Shown: positions 34,609 through 43,836 of the stretch, one piece after another
Position numbering within the stretch: the stretch's first letter is position 1
Layout: the number at the start of each line of letters is the position of its first letter
Assembly: GCA_049324695.1 (NCBI GenBank)
Contig: JBMOMJ010000066.1
Span: 124,001-188,000 of the forward strand
DNA length: 64,000 nucleotides
Direction: 5' to 3'
DNA from: PMG-095 sp049324695
GTDB lineage: Bacteria > Myxococcota_A > Polyangia > Polyangiales > Polyangiaceae
The notes under the pieces: model-generated
Told to the model about the DNA's origin: nothing
The model's database searches: none
Seen by the model: the letters and a program-made list of their open reading frames with translations, nothing else
Translations under genes and position numbers: made by a program

Positions 34609-35376
34609 GTGATCGACGGCAAAAAAGTAGTGGTTGTGATGCCGGCGTACAACGCCGAAAAGACGCTGGAGCGCACGGTCGCCGAAGTGCCGGCGTTGGT
34701 GGATCAGATCATCTTGGTAGACGATCGCTCGAGTGACGACACGGTTGCGGTGTCGAATCGGCTGGGCTTACACACGCTGGTTCATCCCAAAAATCGCGGC
34801 TACGGCGGCAATCAGAAGACTTGCTACGCGGCGGCTCTACAGGCTGGTGCGGACATCGTGGTGATGGTCCACCCCGACTACCAGTACACTCCGAGGCTGA
34901 TTCCTGCGCTGGCGCATTGTATCGCCAGCGGGCTTTACGACGTCGCGCTCGGCTCGCGCATTCTCGGTGGGCGCGCCTTGAAGGGCGGCATGCCCGTTTA
35001 TAAGTACGTGGCGAACCGCGTTCTCACTTTGGTCGAGAACATTCTCTTGTCAGAGAAGATTTCTGAGTACCACACTGGGTATCGCGCTTTTTCACGGCGT
35101 TTGCTCGAAACGTTGCCGCTCGAGGAAAACGACGACGACTTCGTGTTCGACAATCAGATGTTGGTGCAAGCCGTTCATTTCGGCTTCAGCATCGCCGAAG
35201 TGACTTGCCCAACCAGTTACTTTCCGGAAGCGTCTTCCATCAACTTCAAGCGCAGCGTCAAATATGGTTTTGGTGTGTTGCGCTCAGCGCTCGACCATCG
35301 ACTCACGGTAATGGGTCTTCCCGCGCCCGCCTATCTGCGGGCTGACGGCAAGCGCTTGGCGGTAGACCCGAAGTAG
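34609..35376 (+). CDS. Family 2 glycosyltransferase (polyprenyl-phosphate sugar transferase type)
   Basis: 255 residues from a GTG at 34609, preceded by taaggggaaa, a good ribosome site; this start gives MIDGKKVVVVMPAYNAEKTL, the usual GT-A opening. Nucleotide-sugar motifs are DQIILVDDRSSDDT and, as the DXD-like element, VMVHPDYQYTP. LALGSRILGG-type sequence (VALGSRILGGRALKGGMP) and YHTGYRAFSRRLL are typical of DPM1/ArnC-like enzymes. No C-terminal membrane helices are seen, so it probably works at the inner face of the membrane in polysaccharide or lipid glycosylation. Confidence 0.9.
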   Translation: MIDGKKVVVVMPAYNAEKTLERTVAEVPALVDQIILVDDRSSDDTVAVSNRLGLHTLVHPKNRGYGGNQKTCYAAALQAGADIVVMVHPDYQYTPRLIPALAHCIASGLYDVALGSRILGGRALKGGMPVYKYVANRVLTLVENILLSEKISEYHTGYRAFSRRLLETLPLEENDDDFVFDNQMLVQAVHFGFSIAEVTCPTSYFPEASSINFKRSVKYGFGVLRSALDHRLTVMGLPAPAYLRADGKRLAVDPK

Positions 35377-35440
35377 CGCGACTTCACACCTAGATTTTAC
35401 GTCGCTTGACGCCCGCGCGGCGCTGCCTAGCTTAATCCGC

Positions 35441-36313
35441 ATGGGTTTCTTTGGAGGTAGCGGGCTGCGCGCGGGTCTTATTCTTTCCGTGGCTCTGACG
35501 CTGGCTGCAGCCTGCGGTGGGAACGCCAACCAAGGGCCGGACGCGACGGGTGGCGCGCTGGGTTCTGGCGGCTTGCCGGGCACTGGCGGCGTTAACGACG
35601 TCATTATCTACCAGGGCGGGGCAACGAGCGGCGGAGCGACGAGCGGCGGTCAAGGCAGTGGTGGCAACGAAGTGCTGGCGGGTGCGGGTGGACAAGGTGA
35701 CGTCGATCTCGGACTCGGCGCCGGCGATCTCACGATGCTGGTGGTGTTCGATCAATCGGGCAGCATGGCTGGTGGCTGGGACGGTCGCTCGAAGTGGCAG
35801 GTTGCGAACGAAGCGTTCATGAAGGCGATCGTTGATGTGCTTGATAACCTGACGATTGGCGCAATCTTTTTCCCGATGGGGGGAAGTTGCAGCGTTGCGA
35901 GCCTGGATAGCGGTTCGCAAATCAACTTCATGGGCGGCCGCGCGCTGTACGACCATTGGCAAGCAACGGCGGAGTCGCGTGGGCCGAGTGGCGGCACTCC
36001 GCTGGAGCAGGCGCTGCAGACGGCAGATATCGCGATTCATCGAGCTAGCGAGCTCGGCTTGCTCAGCGATCGTTTTCGAGTGGTGTTGGTGACCGATGGT
36101 GAGCCGAGCTGCATGGATGATTTGGCGCAAATCACGGCATTGCCAGCGGCATGGCACGAACTCGGCGTAGAAACTTGGGTGATGGGACTTCCTGGTTCGA
36201 GCTCGGCTCAAGAGTTGCTCGACGCCATCGCTGCGGCAGGCGGCACGGAGAAGGCGATGTCGCTGGGCACGCCCACCGAATTGGACGACGGTTTGTTCCA
36301 CGCGGCCCGTTAG
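35441..36313 (+). CDS. VWA-domain lipoprotein
   Basis: 290 residues. Signal peptide with lipobox LAAACG (Cys near residue 24), a Gly/Ser/Thr linker (TGGALGSGGLPGTGG type) to about 85, then a von Willebrand A domain. The MIDAS motif DQSGSM is at about residue 104, the second metal loop is near GPSGGTPLEQAL, and LVTDGEPSCMD supplies the third. Such cell-surface VWA proteins bind metal and protein ligands and are abundant in myxobacteria. A partner cannot be named from context. Confidence 0.87.
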   Translation: MGFFGGSGLRAGLILSVALTLAAACGGNANQGPDATGGALGSGGLPGTGGVNDVIIYQGGATSGGATSGGQGSGGNEVLAGAGGQGDVDLGLGAGDLTMLVVFDQSGSMAGGWDGRSKWQVANEAFMKAIVDVLDNLTIGAIFFPMGGSCSVASLDSGSQINFMGGRALYDHWQATAESRGPSGGTPLEQALQTADIAIHRASELGLLSDRFRVVLVTDGEPSCMDDLAQITALPAAWHELGVETWVMGLPGSSSAQELLDAIAAAGGTEKAMSLGTPTELDDGLFHAAR

Positions 36314-36514
36314 CTCGAGCTGAGCGCGAGCGAGCGGGGCAAGATTCCCCGCGTCTCCATTTCTGCCCCGAAACAGCCCAACACGCGGTACACGAGATTG
36401 CCGTGAATTCAGCTGTGTGCGCTGGCACGCGTTTCGCTGGGCACCGCGTCTATCACTGCCATCGACGAGAACAGTTCAGCTGAGACTCGTCTCCTGAATA
36501 CGCTGCAGGAGCTC

Positions 36515-37714
36515 TTGGCGTTGCCTGCCCTCGACTTGACCGAGGCGCTGATGGCAGCAGCTCAACGTGTGGTCGAAGCGCTGGGCTGCGACAAAGTGGA
36601 CGCGTTCCTATTCGACGAATCGAAGCAGACGTTGCGCGCTGTGGGCACCAGCAACACCCCCATGGGGCGACGGCAACGCGCGCTGGGCCTGGACGTGATT
36701 CCGCTCGCGAATGGTGGACGGATGGCGGAAACGTTCAAGAGCGGCGTCAGCCAATTCGATAACCAGCTCGACAAGGATTCAGAAGAGCTGCGCGGTATCG
36801 TGGTGGAGCTCGGGGTGCGTTCCTCCATCACTGTCGTGCTGGACGTCGCCGGCGCGCGGCGCGGCATATTGAGTGCGGTCTCCGCGCGCCAGGACTTCTT
36901 TACCCCGGCGGATCTGCAGTTTCTGACGGCGGTCGCGCGTTGGGTCGGCGTGTTGGCGCACCGCGCGGAGCTGGTCCAGCACGCACGCCAAGCCGAGGCC
37001 GAGCAGGGGCGGCGCGCCGGAGCTGACGAGATCATCACGGTGTTGGCGCACGACCTGCGCAACCATTTACATCCGTTGCTCGGACGCTTGCAGTTGATGC
37101 GTATGCAGGCGTCTGGTGGACGCCCTGTGGAAGTGAAAGACGTCGAGCTGGCGCTGCGTTCGGTGCGGCGGCTGTCGCGACTCACCGCAGACTTGCTGGA
37201 TTTGAAGCGCCTCGACGAGGGGCTTTTCAACTTGGATCTGGCGCCTGTCGACCTGGTCAACATAGCGAGCGAGAGCGCTGCGACGCTGAGCACTCCCTCG
37301 GTGCCGGTGCAGGTGACAGGGCTCGATGCCTTGCTGGTAATCGCGGACGGCGAGCGCTTGCGCCAAGCACTGGAGAACCTAGTCGCCAACGCCGTCAAGT
37401 ATTCACCCGCCGGCAAGCGCGTCGAAATCCGGATCGGTGTGGAACTCTGCGAGGGGGACGAACGCGCGTTGGTCGAGGTGATTGACGAAGGCCCGGGGAT
37501 CTCACCGGAGCTTTTGCCCGTCTTGTTCGAGCGCTTCACGTCGAGCCGCGATTCTCCTGGGCTAGGGCTGGGGTTGTACCTGGCTCACCGAATTGTGCGT
37601 GTGCATCGCGGCGAGCTCCGCGCGGATTCCAAGCCCGGTGCCGGCACGACTTTCCGCCTGGAGCTGCCGCTGGACGCCGCGTGTGCTGCCAGCCCGCCGA
37701 GCATTCGTGGCTAG
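36515..37714 (+). CDS. GAF-domain sensor histidine kinase (soluble)
   Basis: About 399 residues. GAF domain about 10-150, phospho-accepting H-box VLAHDLRNHLHPLLGRL with His179, then a catalytic domain with N-box ENLVANAVKYS, G1 VIDEGPGIS, F-box ERF and G2 GLGLGLYLAHRIV. No membrane segment. The start is uncertain: 36515 is a TTG, and the frame is open back to 36407 through further non-ATG codons, with extra helical sequence (ETRLLNTLQELLALP) that looks genuine. No response regulator gene is adjacent. Confidence 0.88.
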   Translation: MALPALDLTEALMAAAQRVVEALGCDKVDAFLFDESKQTLRAVGTSNTPMGRRQRALGLDVIPLANGGRMAETFKSGVSQFDNQLDKDSEELRGIVVELGVRSSITVVLDVAGARRGILSAVSARQDFFTPADLQFLTAVARWVGVLAHRAELVQHARQAEAEQGRRAGADEIITVLAHDLRNHLHPLLGRLQLMRMQASGGRPVEVKDVELALRSVRRLSRLTADLLDLKRLDEGLFNLDLAPVDLVNIASESAATLSTPSVPVQVTGLDALLVIADGERLRQALENLVANAVKYSPAGKRVEIRIGVELCEGDERALVEVIDEGPGISPELLPVLFERFTSSRDSPGLGLGLYLAHRIVRVHRGELRADSKPGAGTTFRLELPLDAACAASPPSIRG

Positions 37715-37814
37715 CCATGGTTATCAAATCGTCGCGCGCGCTTCCGAACAACGCTGATATGGTCTCGGCCCTGAGCCCTGCGACCCTGCACAGGGAGGGC
37801 AAAAGGATATCGCC

Positions 37815-39053
37815 ATGCAGACACAGCGTAGACTTGGGTTTCGCGGCGGTCTCGCGTTGCTGGGTTTCGCGAACGCGCTCAGCTCTTGCGCCAAAGCGAA
37901 AGATTCGGCTCCGCCTGCCACTCCCGCAGCAGCGACTCCAATCCCGGCTGCGGTGGTTCCCTCGCCAGTCGCCAGCGCGAGCGCCGACAAGGCCTTGCCT
38001 GCAGCGCCACCTGCGATCCAAAAGGCCGCTTTCGGTAAGCACGAGGACAAAGACGTGGAGCTTTACACACTGACCAACAAGAACGGGCTCGTCCTCAAGG
38101 CGACGACCTACGGTGCCGCGGTGACCGAGCTGTGGGTGCCGGATCGTTCGGGCAAGCTCGGCGACGTGGTGATCGGCTTCGATACGCTCGAGGGCTACGA
38201 AACGGGAACCGGCTTTTTCGGCGCGACCGTTGGGCGCGTCGCGAACCGCATCCGCAACGCCAAGTTTACGCTGGAGGGCAAGGCGTACACGCTCGCCGCC
38301 AGTGACCCGCCGCATCACCTGCACGGCGGAAAGAAGGGTTGGGACAAGGTCGTGTGGACGGCGGAAACATTCGAGTCGCCGGAAGGGCCGGCGGTCGTCT
38401 TCACGTACGCCTCGAAAGATGGCGAAGAGGGCTATCCGGGTAACGTGACCGCCAAGACCACATACACGTTGACGCACAAGAACGAATTCAAAGTGCTGAT
38501 GGAAGCGAGCACCGACAAGACGACGCTCGTGAACATGGCGCACCACACCTACTGGAACTTGGGCGGCTTCACTTCCGGGCCCATCTTGGAGCAGGAGCTC
38601 ACGCTGCACGCCGATAGCTACACACCCGGCGATCCCGTCGTGCCGACCGGAGCTGTCAAAGCAGTGAAGGGCACGCCCTTCGACTTCACGACGGGCAAAC
38701 CCATCGGGCGCGATCTGGCGGCGGTTGGAGGCAAACCAATTGGCTACGATCACAATTTCGTGGTGAATGGCGATCCACACACGCTACGGCCGGTGGCGCG
38801 CCTGCGCGATCCGAAGTCGGGGCGTGTGCTCACCCTCGAGGCTGATCAACCCGGCGTGCAGTTTTATTCGGGAAATTTCCTGGACGGCAAAGCCAAGGGC
38901 AAAGGCACGAGTTACGCGCAGTACACCGGGCTCTGCCTCGAGACGCAGAAGTTCCCCAACTCCATCAACGTGCCCGCTTGGAAGGACGAAGTGATTCTTC
39001 GTCCGGGCCAAGCTTACAAGCACACGATGATTCATCGCTTCAGCGTCGAATGA
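37815..39053 (+). CDS. galM: Exported aldose 1-epimerase (mutarotase) lipoprotein
   Basis: 412 residues. A signal peptide with a Cys at about residue 25 (FANALSSC) and an Ala/Pro-rich linker of about 45 residues precede the GalM domain. Family landmarks are GRVANRIRNAKFTLEGK, the catalytic histidine region PPHHLHGGKKGWDK and HHTYWNLGG, YDHNFVV and GVQFYSGNFLDG; the catalytic Glu is in CLETQKFPNSIN. It would interconvert sugar anomers outside the cytoplasm. The stop overlaps the following oxidoreductase start, and a ribose-type ABC importer follows. Confidence 0.92.
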   Translation: MQTQRRLGFRGGLALLGFANALSSCAKAKDSAPPATPAAATPIPAAVVPSPVASASADKALPAAPPAIQKAAFGKHEDKDVELYTLTNKNGLVLKATTYGAAVTELWVPDRSGKLGDVVIGFDTLEGYETGTGFFGATVGRVANRIRNAKFTLEGKAYTLAASDPPHHLHGGKKGWDKVVWTAETFESPEGPAVVFTYASKDGEEGYPGNVTAKTTYTLTHKNEFKVLMEASTDKTTLVNMAHHTYWNLGGFTSGPILEQELTLHADSYTPGDPVVPTGAVKAVKGTPFDFTTGKPIGRDLAAVGGKPIGYDHNFVVNGDPHTLRPVARLRDPKSGRVLTLEADQPGVQFYSGNFLDGKAKGKGTSYAQYTGLCLETQKFPNSINVPAWKDEVILRPGQAYKHTMIHRFSVE

Positions 39054-40066
39054 AAGCCGAGCTCGGTTGGGGCATCATCGGGACCGGCGGGATCGCAGCG
39101 GCGTTTGCGGAGTCGTTGGCAGCATCGCGCCGCCACCGCGTCGTGAACGTCGTGGGCAGCTCGGCGGCGAAAGGTGAGTCCTTCGCGAAGCGCTGGAGAT
39201 TGCCGCGCGCGGCGTCGAACCTCGTGGAGCTGCTGTCGGATCCCGAGGTCGAGGCAGTGTACGTGGCGAGCCCGCATCCCTCGCACCTCGAGCACAGCTT
39301 GGCTGTCATCGCTGCGCGCAAGGCTGTGCTGTGCGAGAAGCCGCTCGCCACGAACGTGCTCGATGCCCAGCACATGATCGAAGCAGCGCGCGTCGCGGGC
39401 GTGTTCTTGATGGAAGCGTTCATGTACCGCTGCCATCCGCTGATCGCAGAGACGTTGAAGCGCTTGCGCACAGGCGCCATCGGGCGGATCCGTCACGTGC
39501 GCGCCGATTTTGGATACCGTACCGAGCACGACCCGCGCGGTAGGCTGTTCGACCCGGCGCTCGGGGGCGGCGCCATTCTCGACGTGGGTGGCTACCCGGT
39601 GTCGTTCGCGCGGCTGATCGCCGGCCTCGCCGAGGGCAAGCCGTTCGCCGAGCCTGTCGAATTGAATGCCCATGGTCACCTCGGGTTCACGGGTGTGGAC
39701 GAGCTGGCCTTTGCCGAGCTGGCGTTCGCCTCAGGGGTGACGGCTGAGATAGCGTGCGCGACGCGTCACGAGCTCGGCACGCGCTGCGTCGTTTTCGGCG
39801 ATGAGGGCCGGCTCGAGCTGCCGAACCCGTGGCTGCCGCGTGGCGATCGCTTGGGCCTCGAAAGCGACTTGGTGGTGGTGCGCGATGGTGCCGAGCCTGA
39901 GCGAATCTGCGTGACCACCGAGCTTGCGACCTATGCCATCGAAGCCGATGTGGTGGCCGACACGCTGCCTGCCCTGGAGCCGAGCGAGCCTTCGATGAGC
40001 TGGGCCGATACATTGGGCAACATGCGTGTTATGGAGGCCTGGAGTCAGGCGCTGCGCTCGGTTTGA
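39050..40066 (+). CDS. Gfo/Idh/MocA family NAD(P)-dependent oxidoreductase
   Basis: 338 residues from the ATG at 39050. Rossmann motif WGIIGTGGIAAAFAESL at the N-terminus; the family Lys-Pro step is ARKAVLCEKPLATN, followed by MEAFMYRCHPLIAETL and GGGAILDVGGYPVSF. These enzymes oxidise sugars or inositols, or act on trans-dihydrodiols. ATGA overlap with the epimerase gene and 43 bases before the sugar-binding protein place it in the sugar operon. The substrate is not determinable from sequence. Confidence 0.92.
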   Translation: MKAELGWGIIGTGGIAAAFAESLAASRRHRVVNVVGSSAAKGESFAKRWRLPRAASNLVELLSDPEVEAVYVASPHPSHLEHSLAVIAARKAVLCEKPLATNVLDAQHMIEAARVAGVFLMEAFMYRCHPLIAETLKRLRTGAIGRIRHVRADFGYRTEHDPRGRLFDPALGGGAILDVGGYPVSFARLIAGLAEGKPFAEPVELNAHGHLGFTGVDELAFAELAFASGVTAEIACATRHELGTRCVVFGDEGRLELPNPWLPRGDRLGLESDLVVVRDGAEPERICVTTELATYAIEADVVADTLPALEPSEPSMSWADTLGNMRVMEAWSQALRSV

Positions 40067-40109
40067 GCCCGATCGCAGCACGCTCTCGACGCTCGGAGGA
40101 CGTGACACC

Positions 40110-41117
40110 ATGACCCTATCTCGCAAAGCCCTGTGTTTCGGCATTCTGTGTGCGCCGCTCATGCTGTTCGGGTGCAACAAGAGCGGCGGCGCCAGCGGCT
40201 CCCAGCCTTCCGGCAGCGCCGCTGCGCCGAAAGACAAGGTGGTGAAGCTTGCGTTCGTGACCAACAACGCGAGCGAGTTCTGGAAGATCGCCGCCGCGGG
40301 TGTCCACAAGTACGAGAAGGAGGGCAAGGTCCAGGTCGACATCAAGATGCCCGCCAATGGCACGACCGAGGAGCAAAACCAGATCCTCGAGAACCTCTCC
40401 AGCCAGGGCTACGATGGCATCGCCGTGAGCGCGATCGCGCCGAACGATCAGGTGCCGGTGCTCGATCGCGTGGCGCAAAAGACCAAGCTCATCACGTTCG
40501 ATTCGGACGCTCCGAAATCGAAGCGCCTGCTCTACATCGGCACGAACAACTACGAAGCCGGCAAGGCGCTCGGCAACGAAATCGTCAAGCTGCTACCCAA
40601 CGGCGGGAAGATGGCCGTGTTCGTGGGCACTCTGGCAGCGGACAACGCGCAGCAGCGCCTGAAGGGCATCGAAGACGTCGTCAAGCAGCACAAGATCGAG
40701 ATCGTGGACAAGCGCGAGGACAACACCGATCGTGCCAAGGCGCGCTCCAACGTCGAAGACATCATCAACGCGCACGGAGATTTGAAGCTGGTTGCTGGCC
40801 TTTGGTCCTACAATGGGCCCGCCATCGCGGCTGCAATCGAAGCGTTGGGTAAGAAGGGCAAGGTGCTTGCCGCCGTGTTCGACGAGGAGGACGGCACCTT
40901 GAATGCGATCGGCGCCGACACGATCTCGTGCACGGTGGTCCAGAAGCCGTTCCAGTTCGGGTATTTGGCGAGCAAGTGGGCCCACGATCTCGCGACGCGC
41001 CCCGACACGGCGCTTGCTGCGATTCCGCCGAACAAGAGCCTGGATACGGGCGTCGAGGTCATCAATAAGGCCAACGTCGCCGAGTTCAAGTCGAAGCTCG
41101 CCGAGATGAAGAAGTAG
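40110..41117 (+). CDS. Sugar ABC transporter binding lipoprotein (RbsB-like)
   Basis: 335 residues from the ATG at 40110, with ggagga eleven bases upstream. The lipobox is LMLFGC (Cys near 22). The family Peripla_BP_4 pattern is clear: KLAFVTNNASEFWKIAAAGV, ENLSSQGYDGIAVSAIAPND, LITFDSDAPKSKRLLYIGTN and KPFQFGYLASKWAHDLA. It captures a monosaccharide outside the cytoplasm and delivers it to the permease. The stop overlaps the GTG of the ATPase gene. Confidence 0.93.
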   Translation: MTLSRKALCFGILCAPLMLFGCNKSGGASGSQPSGSAAAPKDKVVKLAFVTNNASEFWKIAAAGVHKYEKEGKVQVDIKMPANGTTEEQNQILENLSSQGYDGIAVSAIAPNDQVPVLDRVAQKTKLITFDSDAPKSKRLLYIGTNNYEAGKALGNEIVKLLPNGGKMAVFVGTLAADNAQQRLKGIEDVVKQHKIEIVDKREDNTDRAKARSNVEDIINAHGDLKLVAGLWSYNGPAIAAAIEALGKKGKVLAAVFDEEDGTLNAIGADTISCTVVQKPFQFGYLASKWAHDLATRPDTALAAIPPNKSLDTGVEVINKANVAEFKSKLAEMKK

Positions 41118-42643
41118 TGTCCGAAGCGCCTGCGCCACTGCTCGCGATGAGCGCGATTACCAAGCGGTTCCCCGGGGTGGTCGCGCTCTCGGACGTTTCG
41201 TTGTCGCTCACTGCGGGTGAAGTGCTGGCGCTGATGGGGGAAAACGGCGCCGGTAAGAGCACGCTGATGAAAATTTTGGGTGGTGCGCAGCCGCCCGACG
41301 CTGGGCGCATCAGCATCGATGGGCGCGACGTCGCGCTGGGCTCAGTCAGCGACGCCAAAGCGCTCGGCATCGCGCTGATCCATCAAGAGCTGATGTTGGT
41401 GCCGAACCTCGACGTGGCCGCCAACATTTTCCTCGGTACCGAAAAGGGTCGCGAGTTCTGGCTGAATCCGCTGCAGAAGAAGCCAATGCGTGAGGCCGCA
41501 ACCAAGCTGCTCGCGCGCGTTGGTCTCAGTGTTTCGGCGGACACGTTGGTGTCATCGCTCACCGCCGGCCAGATGCAAATGGTCGAGATCGCCAAGGCGC
41601 TGGCCCTGAACGCCCGCATCATCATCATGGATGAGCCGACGTCGTCGCTCACCAGCGCTGAGTCGGAGCACTTGTTTCGCATCATTCGTCAGCTCAAGGC
41701 GGACGGCATCGGCATCATCTACATCTCGCACCGCATGGAAGAGGTGCTGAACCTCGCCGACCGAATCACGGTGTTGCGCGACGGTCGCTACATCGGTGAT
41801 TTGTCGCGCGCCGAAGCCACGCACGACAAAGTAGTCGCCCTGATGGTGGGGCGTGAGCTCAGCGGTCACTACTTTCCAGAACATGGCGCCGACGCCGACG
41901 CGGAAGCCGTGCTCGAAGTAGAAAATCTGCTCGTGCCGGGAGCGCCGGCAGGTGTTTCCTTCAGCGCATTGCGCGGTGAAATTCTAGGCTTCGCAGGCCT
42001 AGTCGGCGCTGGTCGCACCGAGCTGATGCAAACGTTGTTCGGCGTCACCCCCGCGCTGGGCGGCAACGTGCGTCTCGAAGGCAAGCCCTTCATGGCGCGC
42101 TCCCCGCGTGAAGCCATCGAGCGCGGTGTCTACCTCGCGCCCGAGGATCGCAAACGACACGGCTTGGTGCTGCCGATGTCGATTGCACAGAACACGTCCT
42201 TGCCGAGCGTCGCCGGCTACAATCGGTTCGGCTTTTTGGATCGCAAGCAAGAGCGCAAAGTGGCTGAAGCCGAAGTGAAGCGCTTGCGCACGAAGGCTTC
42301 CAGCATCGACCAGCGTGTAGTGAACCTTTCGGGCGGCAACCAGCAAAAGGTGGTGCTCGGCAAGTGGCTCGCGATGACTCCGCGCGTTCTGATTTTGGAT
42401 GAGCCGACGCGCGGCATCGACGTTGGTGCCAAGGCGGAAATTTATCGACACATGGCCGAGCTCGCGAAAAAAGGCATCACCCTCATCATGGTCAGCTCCG
42501 ACATGGAGGAAGTCATCGGCATGAGCGATCGCGTCGTCGTCATGCACGAGCGACGCATTCGTGGTGTGCTCACTCGTGACCAACTCAGCGAGCAACGCAT
42601 CGCACAGCTGATGACCGGCAAGAGTGAAGGAGCCGCGGCATGA
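41117..42643 (+). CDS. Sugar ABC transporter ATPase, two-domain (RbsA-like)
   Basis: 508 residues, tandem ABC domains. Domain 1 has Walker A GENGAGKST and the second-half motifs LTAGQMQMVEIAKAL and IIMDEPTSSL. Domain 2 begins near 250, with degenerate Walker A GLVGAGRTEL, signature LSGGNQQKVVLGKWL and Walker B LILDEPTRGIDVGAK. This asymmetry is normal for the CUT2 family. The start is a GTG overlapping the TAG stop of the binding protein; a later ATG (MSAITKRF) is possible. Overlaps the permease by 4 bases. Confidence 0.95.
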   Translation: MSEAPAPLLAMSAITKRFPGVVALSDVSLSLTAGEVLALMGENGAGKSTLMKILGGAQPPDAGRISIDGRDVALGSVSDAKALGIALIHQELMLVPNLDVAANIFLGTEKGREFWLNPLQKKPMREAATKLLARVGLSVSADTLVSSLTAGQMQMVEIAKALALNARIIIMDEPTSSLTSAESEHLFRIIRQLKADGIGIIYISHRMEEVLNLADRITVLRDGRYIGDLSRAEATHDKVVALMVGRELSGHYFPEHGADADAEAVLEVENLLVPGAPAGVSFSALRGEILGFAGLVGAGRTELMQTLFGVTPALGGNVRLEGKPFMARSPREAIERGVYLAPEDRKRHGLVLPMSIAQNTSLPSVAGYNRFGFLDRKQERKVAEAEVKRLRTKASSIDQRVVNLSGGNQQKVVLGKWLAMTPRVLILDEPTRGIDVGAKAEIYRHMAELAKKGITLIMVSSDMEEVIGMSDRVVVMHERRIRGVLTRDQLSEQRIAQLMTGKSEGAAA

Positions 42644-43677
42644 GGCGCGAGCTCGGTATGAGCGTGGCACTGCTCTTGATGTGCCTCGGGCTCTTCATCT
42701 CCAACCCGGATTTTCTGGGGCAATCGAACTTCATCAATACGATTCGTCAGATCTCGATGCTGGGCATCTACGCCATCGGCATTGCGTTCGTGATCGTGGC
42801 GGGCGGCATCGATCTTTCGATTGGGTCTGTGATCGGCCTGACCGGTGTTTTGATCGCGAAGATTTCGTCGCCGGCGGCGGGCGGTCTCGGCCATTCGTTA
42901 TGGATTGGAATTCCGCTCGCGATCGTGATCGCGTTGCTGATCGGTTTGGTGCAAGGGCTGCTCATCACGCGGCTCAAGTTGCAGCCGTTCATCGTGACGT
43001 TGGGCTTCATGTTGCTCCTGCGTGGCGTTTCGCAGACGATCGTGGAGGGCGGCACATTGAGCCTGAGTGGCTCCAAGCTGCTCGATCTCGCGAACGGAGG
43101 GTTGTGGTTGCATCACGGCGACCCGCTGATTCCGTACCCATTTTTGATTTTCTTGGGGGTGGTCGCGCTGGCCACCTACGCACTGCACTTTACGGTGTTC
43201 GGGCGCTACGTGTTCGCGCTCGGCGGCAACCGCGACGCTGCCGAGTATTCGGGCATCAACGTGCGTTTGGTCGAGACCATTACGTACGTGATTTCCGCGG
43301 GCCTCGCAGGGGTCGCCGGTGTTTGCTACGCCGCATACATCGGGCAGATGTCGCAGCAGGTTGGCATCGCTTACGAGATGTACGCAATTGCTGCGGCGGT
43401 CCTGGGTGGCTGCTCTTTACGCGGTGGCGAAGGCACCGTGCTCGGTGTGATCATCGGTTCGGCGGTGATGCGTGTCATCGACAACGGCATCAATATGTTC
43501 CAGCTGCCTTATGCCGATGCCGATGGCGTAAATCGCATCTGGCGGCTCGACCCGAATTGGACTTTCATCATCATCGGCGGCGTAATTTTGGTCGCCGTGA
43601 TCCTCGACCAAATCGTCCACATCGTTCAGGCCAAGCGGCGCATCCGTCGCGCGGGCGCGCCGAGCGAAGCCGGCTGA
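42640..43677 (+). CDS. Sugar ABC transporter permease (RbsC-like)
   Basis: 345 residues with eight to ten helices. The BPD_transp_2 pattern is clear: GIAFVIVAGGIDLSIGSVIG, IVTLGFMLLLRGVSQ, FGRYVFALGGNRDAAEYSGI, and YEMYAIAAAVLGGCSLRGGEGTVLGVIIG. Last gene of the sugar operon, ATGA-overlapped with the ATPase. With the ATPase and binding protein it forms a complete CUT2 importer. Confidence 0.95.
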   Translation: MRRELGMSVALLLMCLGLFISNPDFLGQSNFINTIRQISMLGIYAIGIAFVIVAGGIDLSIGSVIGLTGVLIAKISSPAAGGLGHSLWIGIPLAIVIALLIGLVQGLLITRLKLQPFIVTLGFMLLLRGVSQTIVEGGTLSLSGSKLLDLANGGLWLHHGDPLIPYPFLIFLGVVALATYALHFTVFGRYVFALGGNRDAAEYSGINVRLVETITYVISAGLAGVAGVCYAAYIGQMSQQVGIAYEMYAIAAAVLGGCSLRGGEGTVLGVIIGSAVMRVIDNGINMFQLPYADADGVNRIWRLDPNWTFIIIGGVILVAVILDQIVHIVQAKRRIRRAGAPSEAG

Positions 43678-43836
43678 GCGTTCGTGTTCCGACGCGGCGA
43701 GAGCGATTTCGCCGCGTGCGCAGCGCCGAACTTGCATTGGGCGTCTGGCCGAAGTCGCACGACCGCCTCAACCTTTCGGCGCGGAATTTGAGAAAATCAT
43801 TCGCTCCTCGCCACTTACAGGAAGCAGGATAACTGT

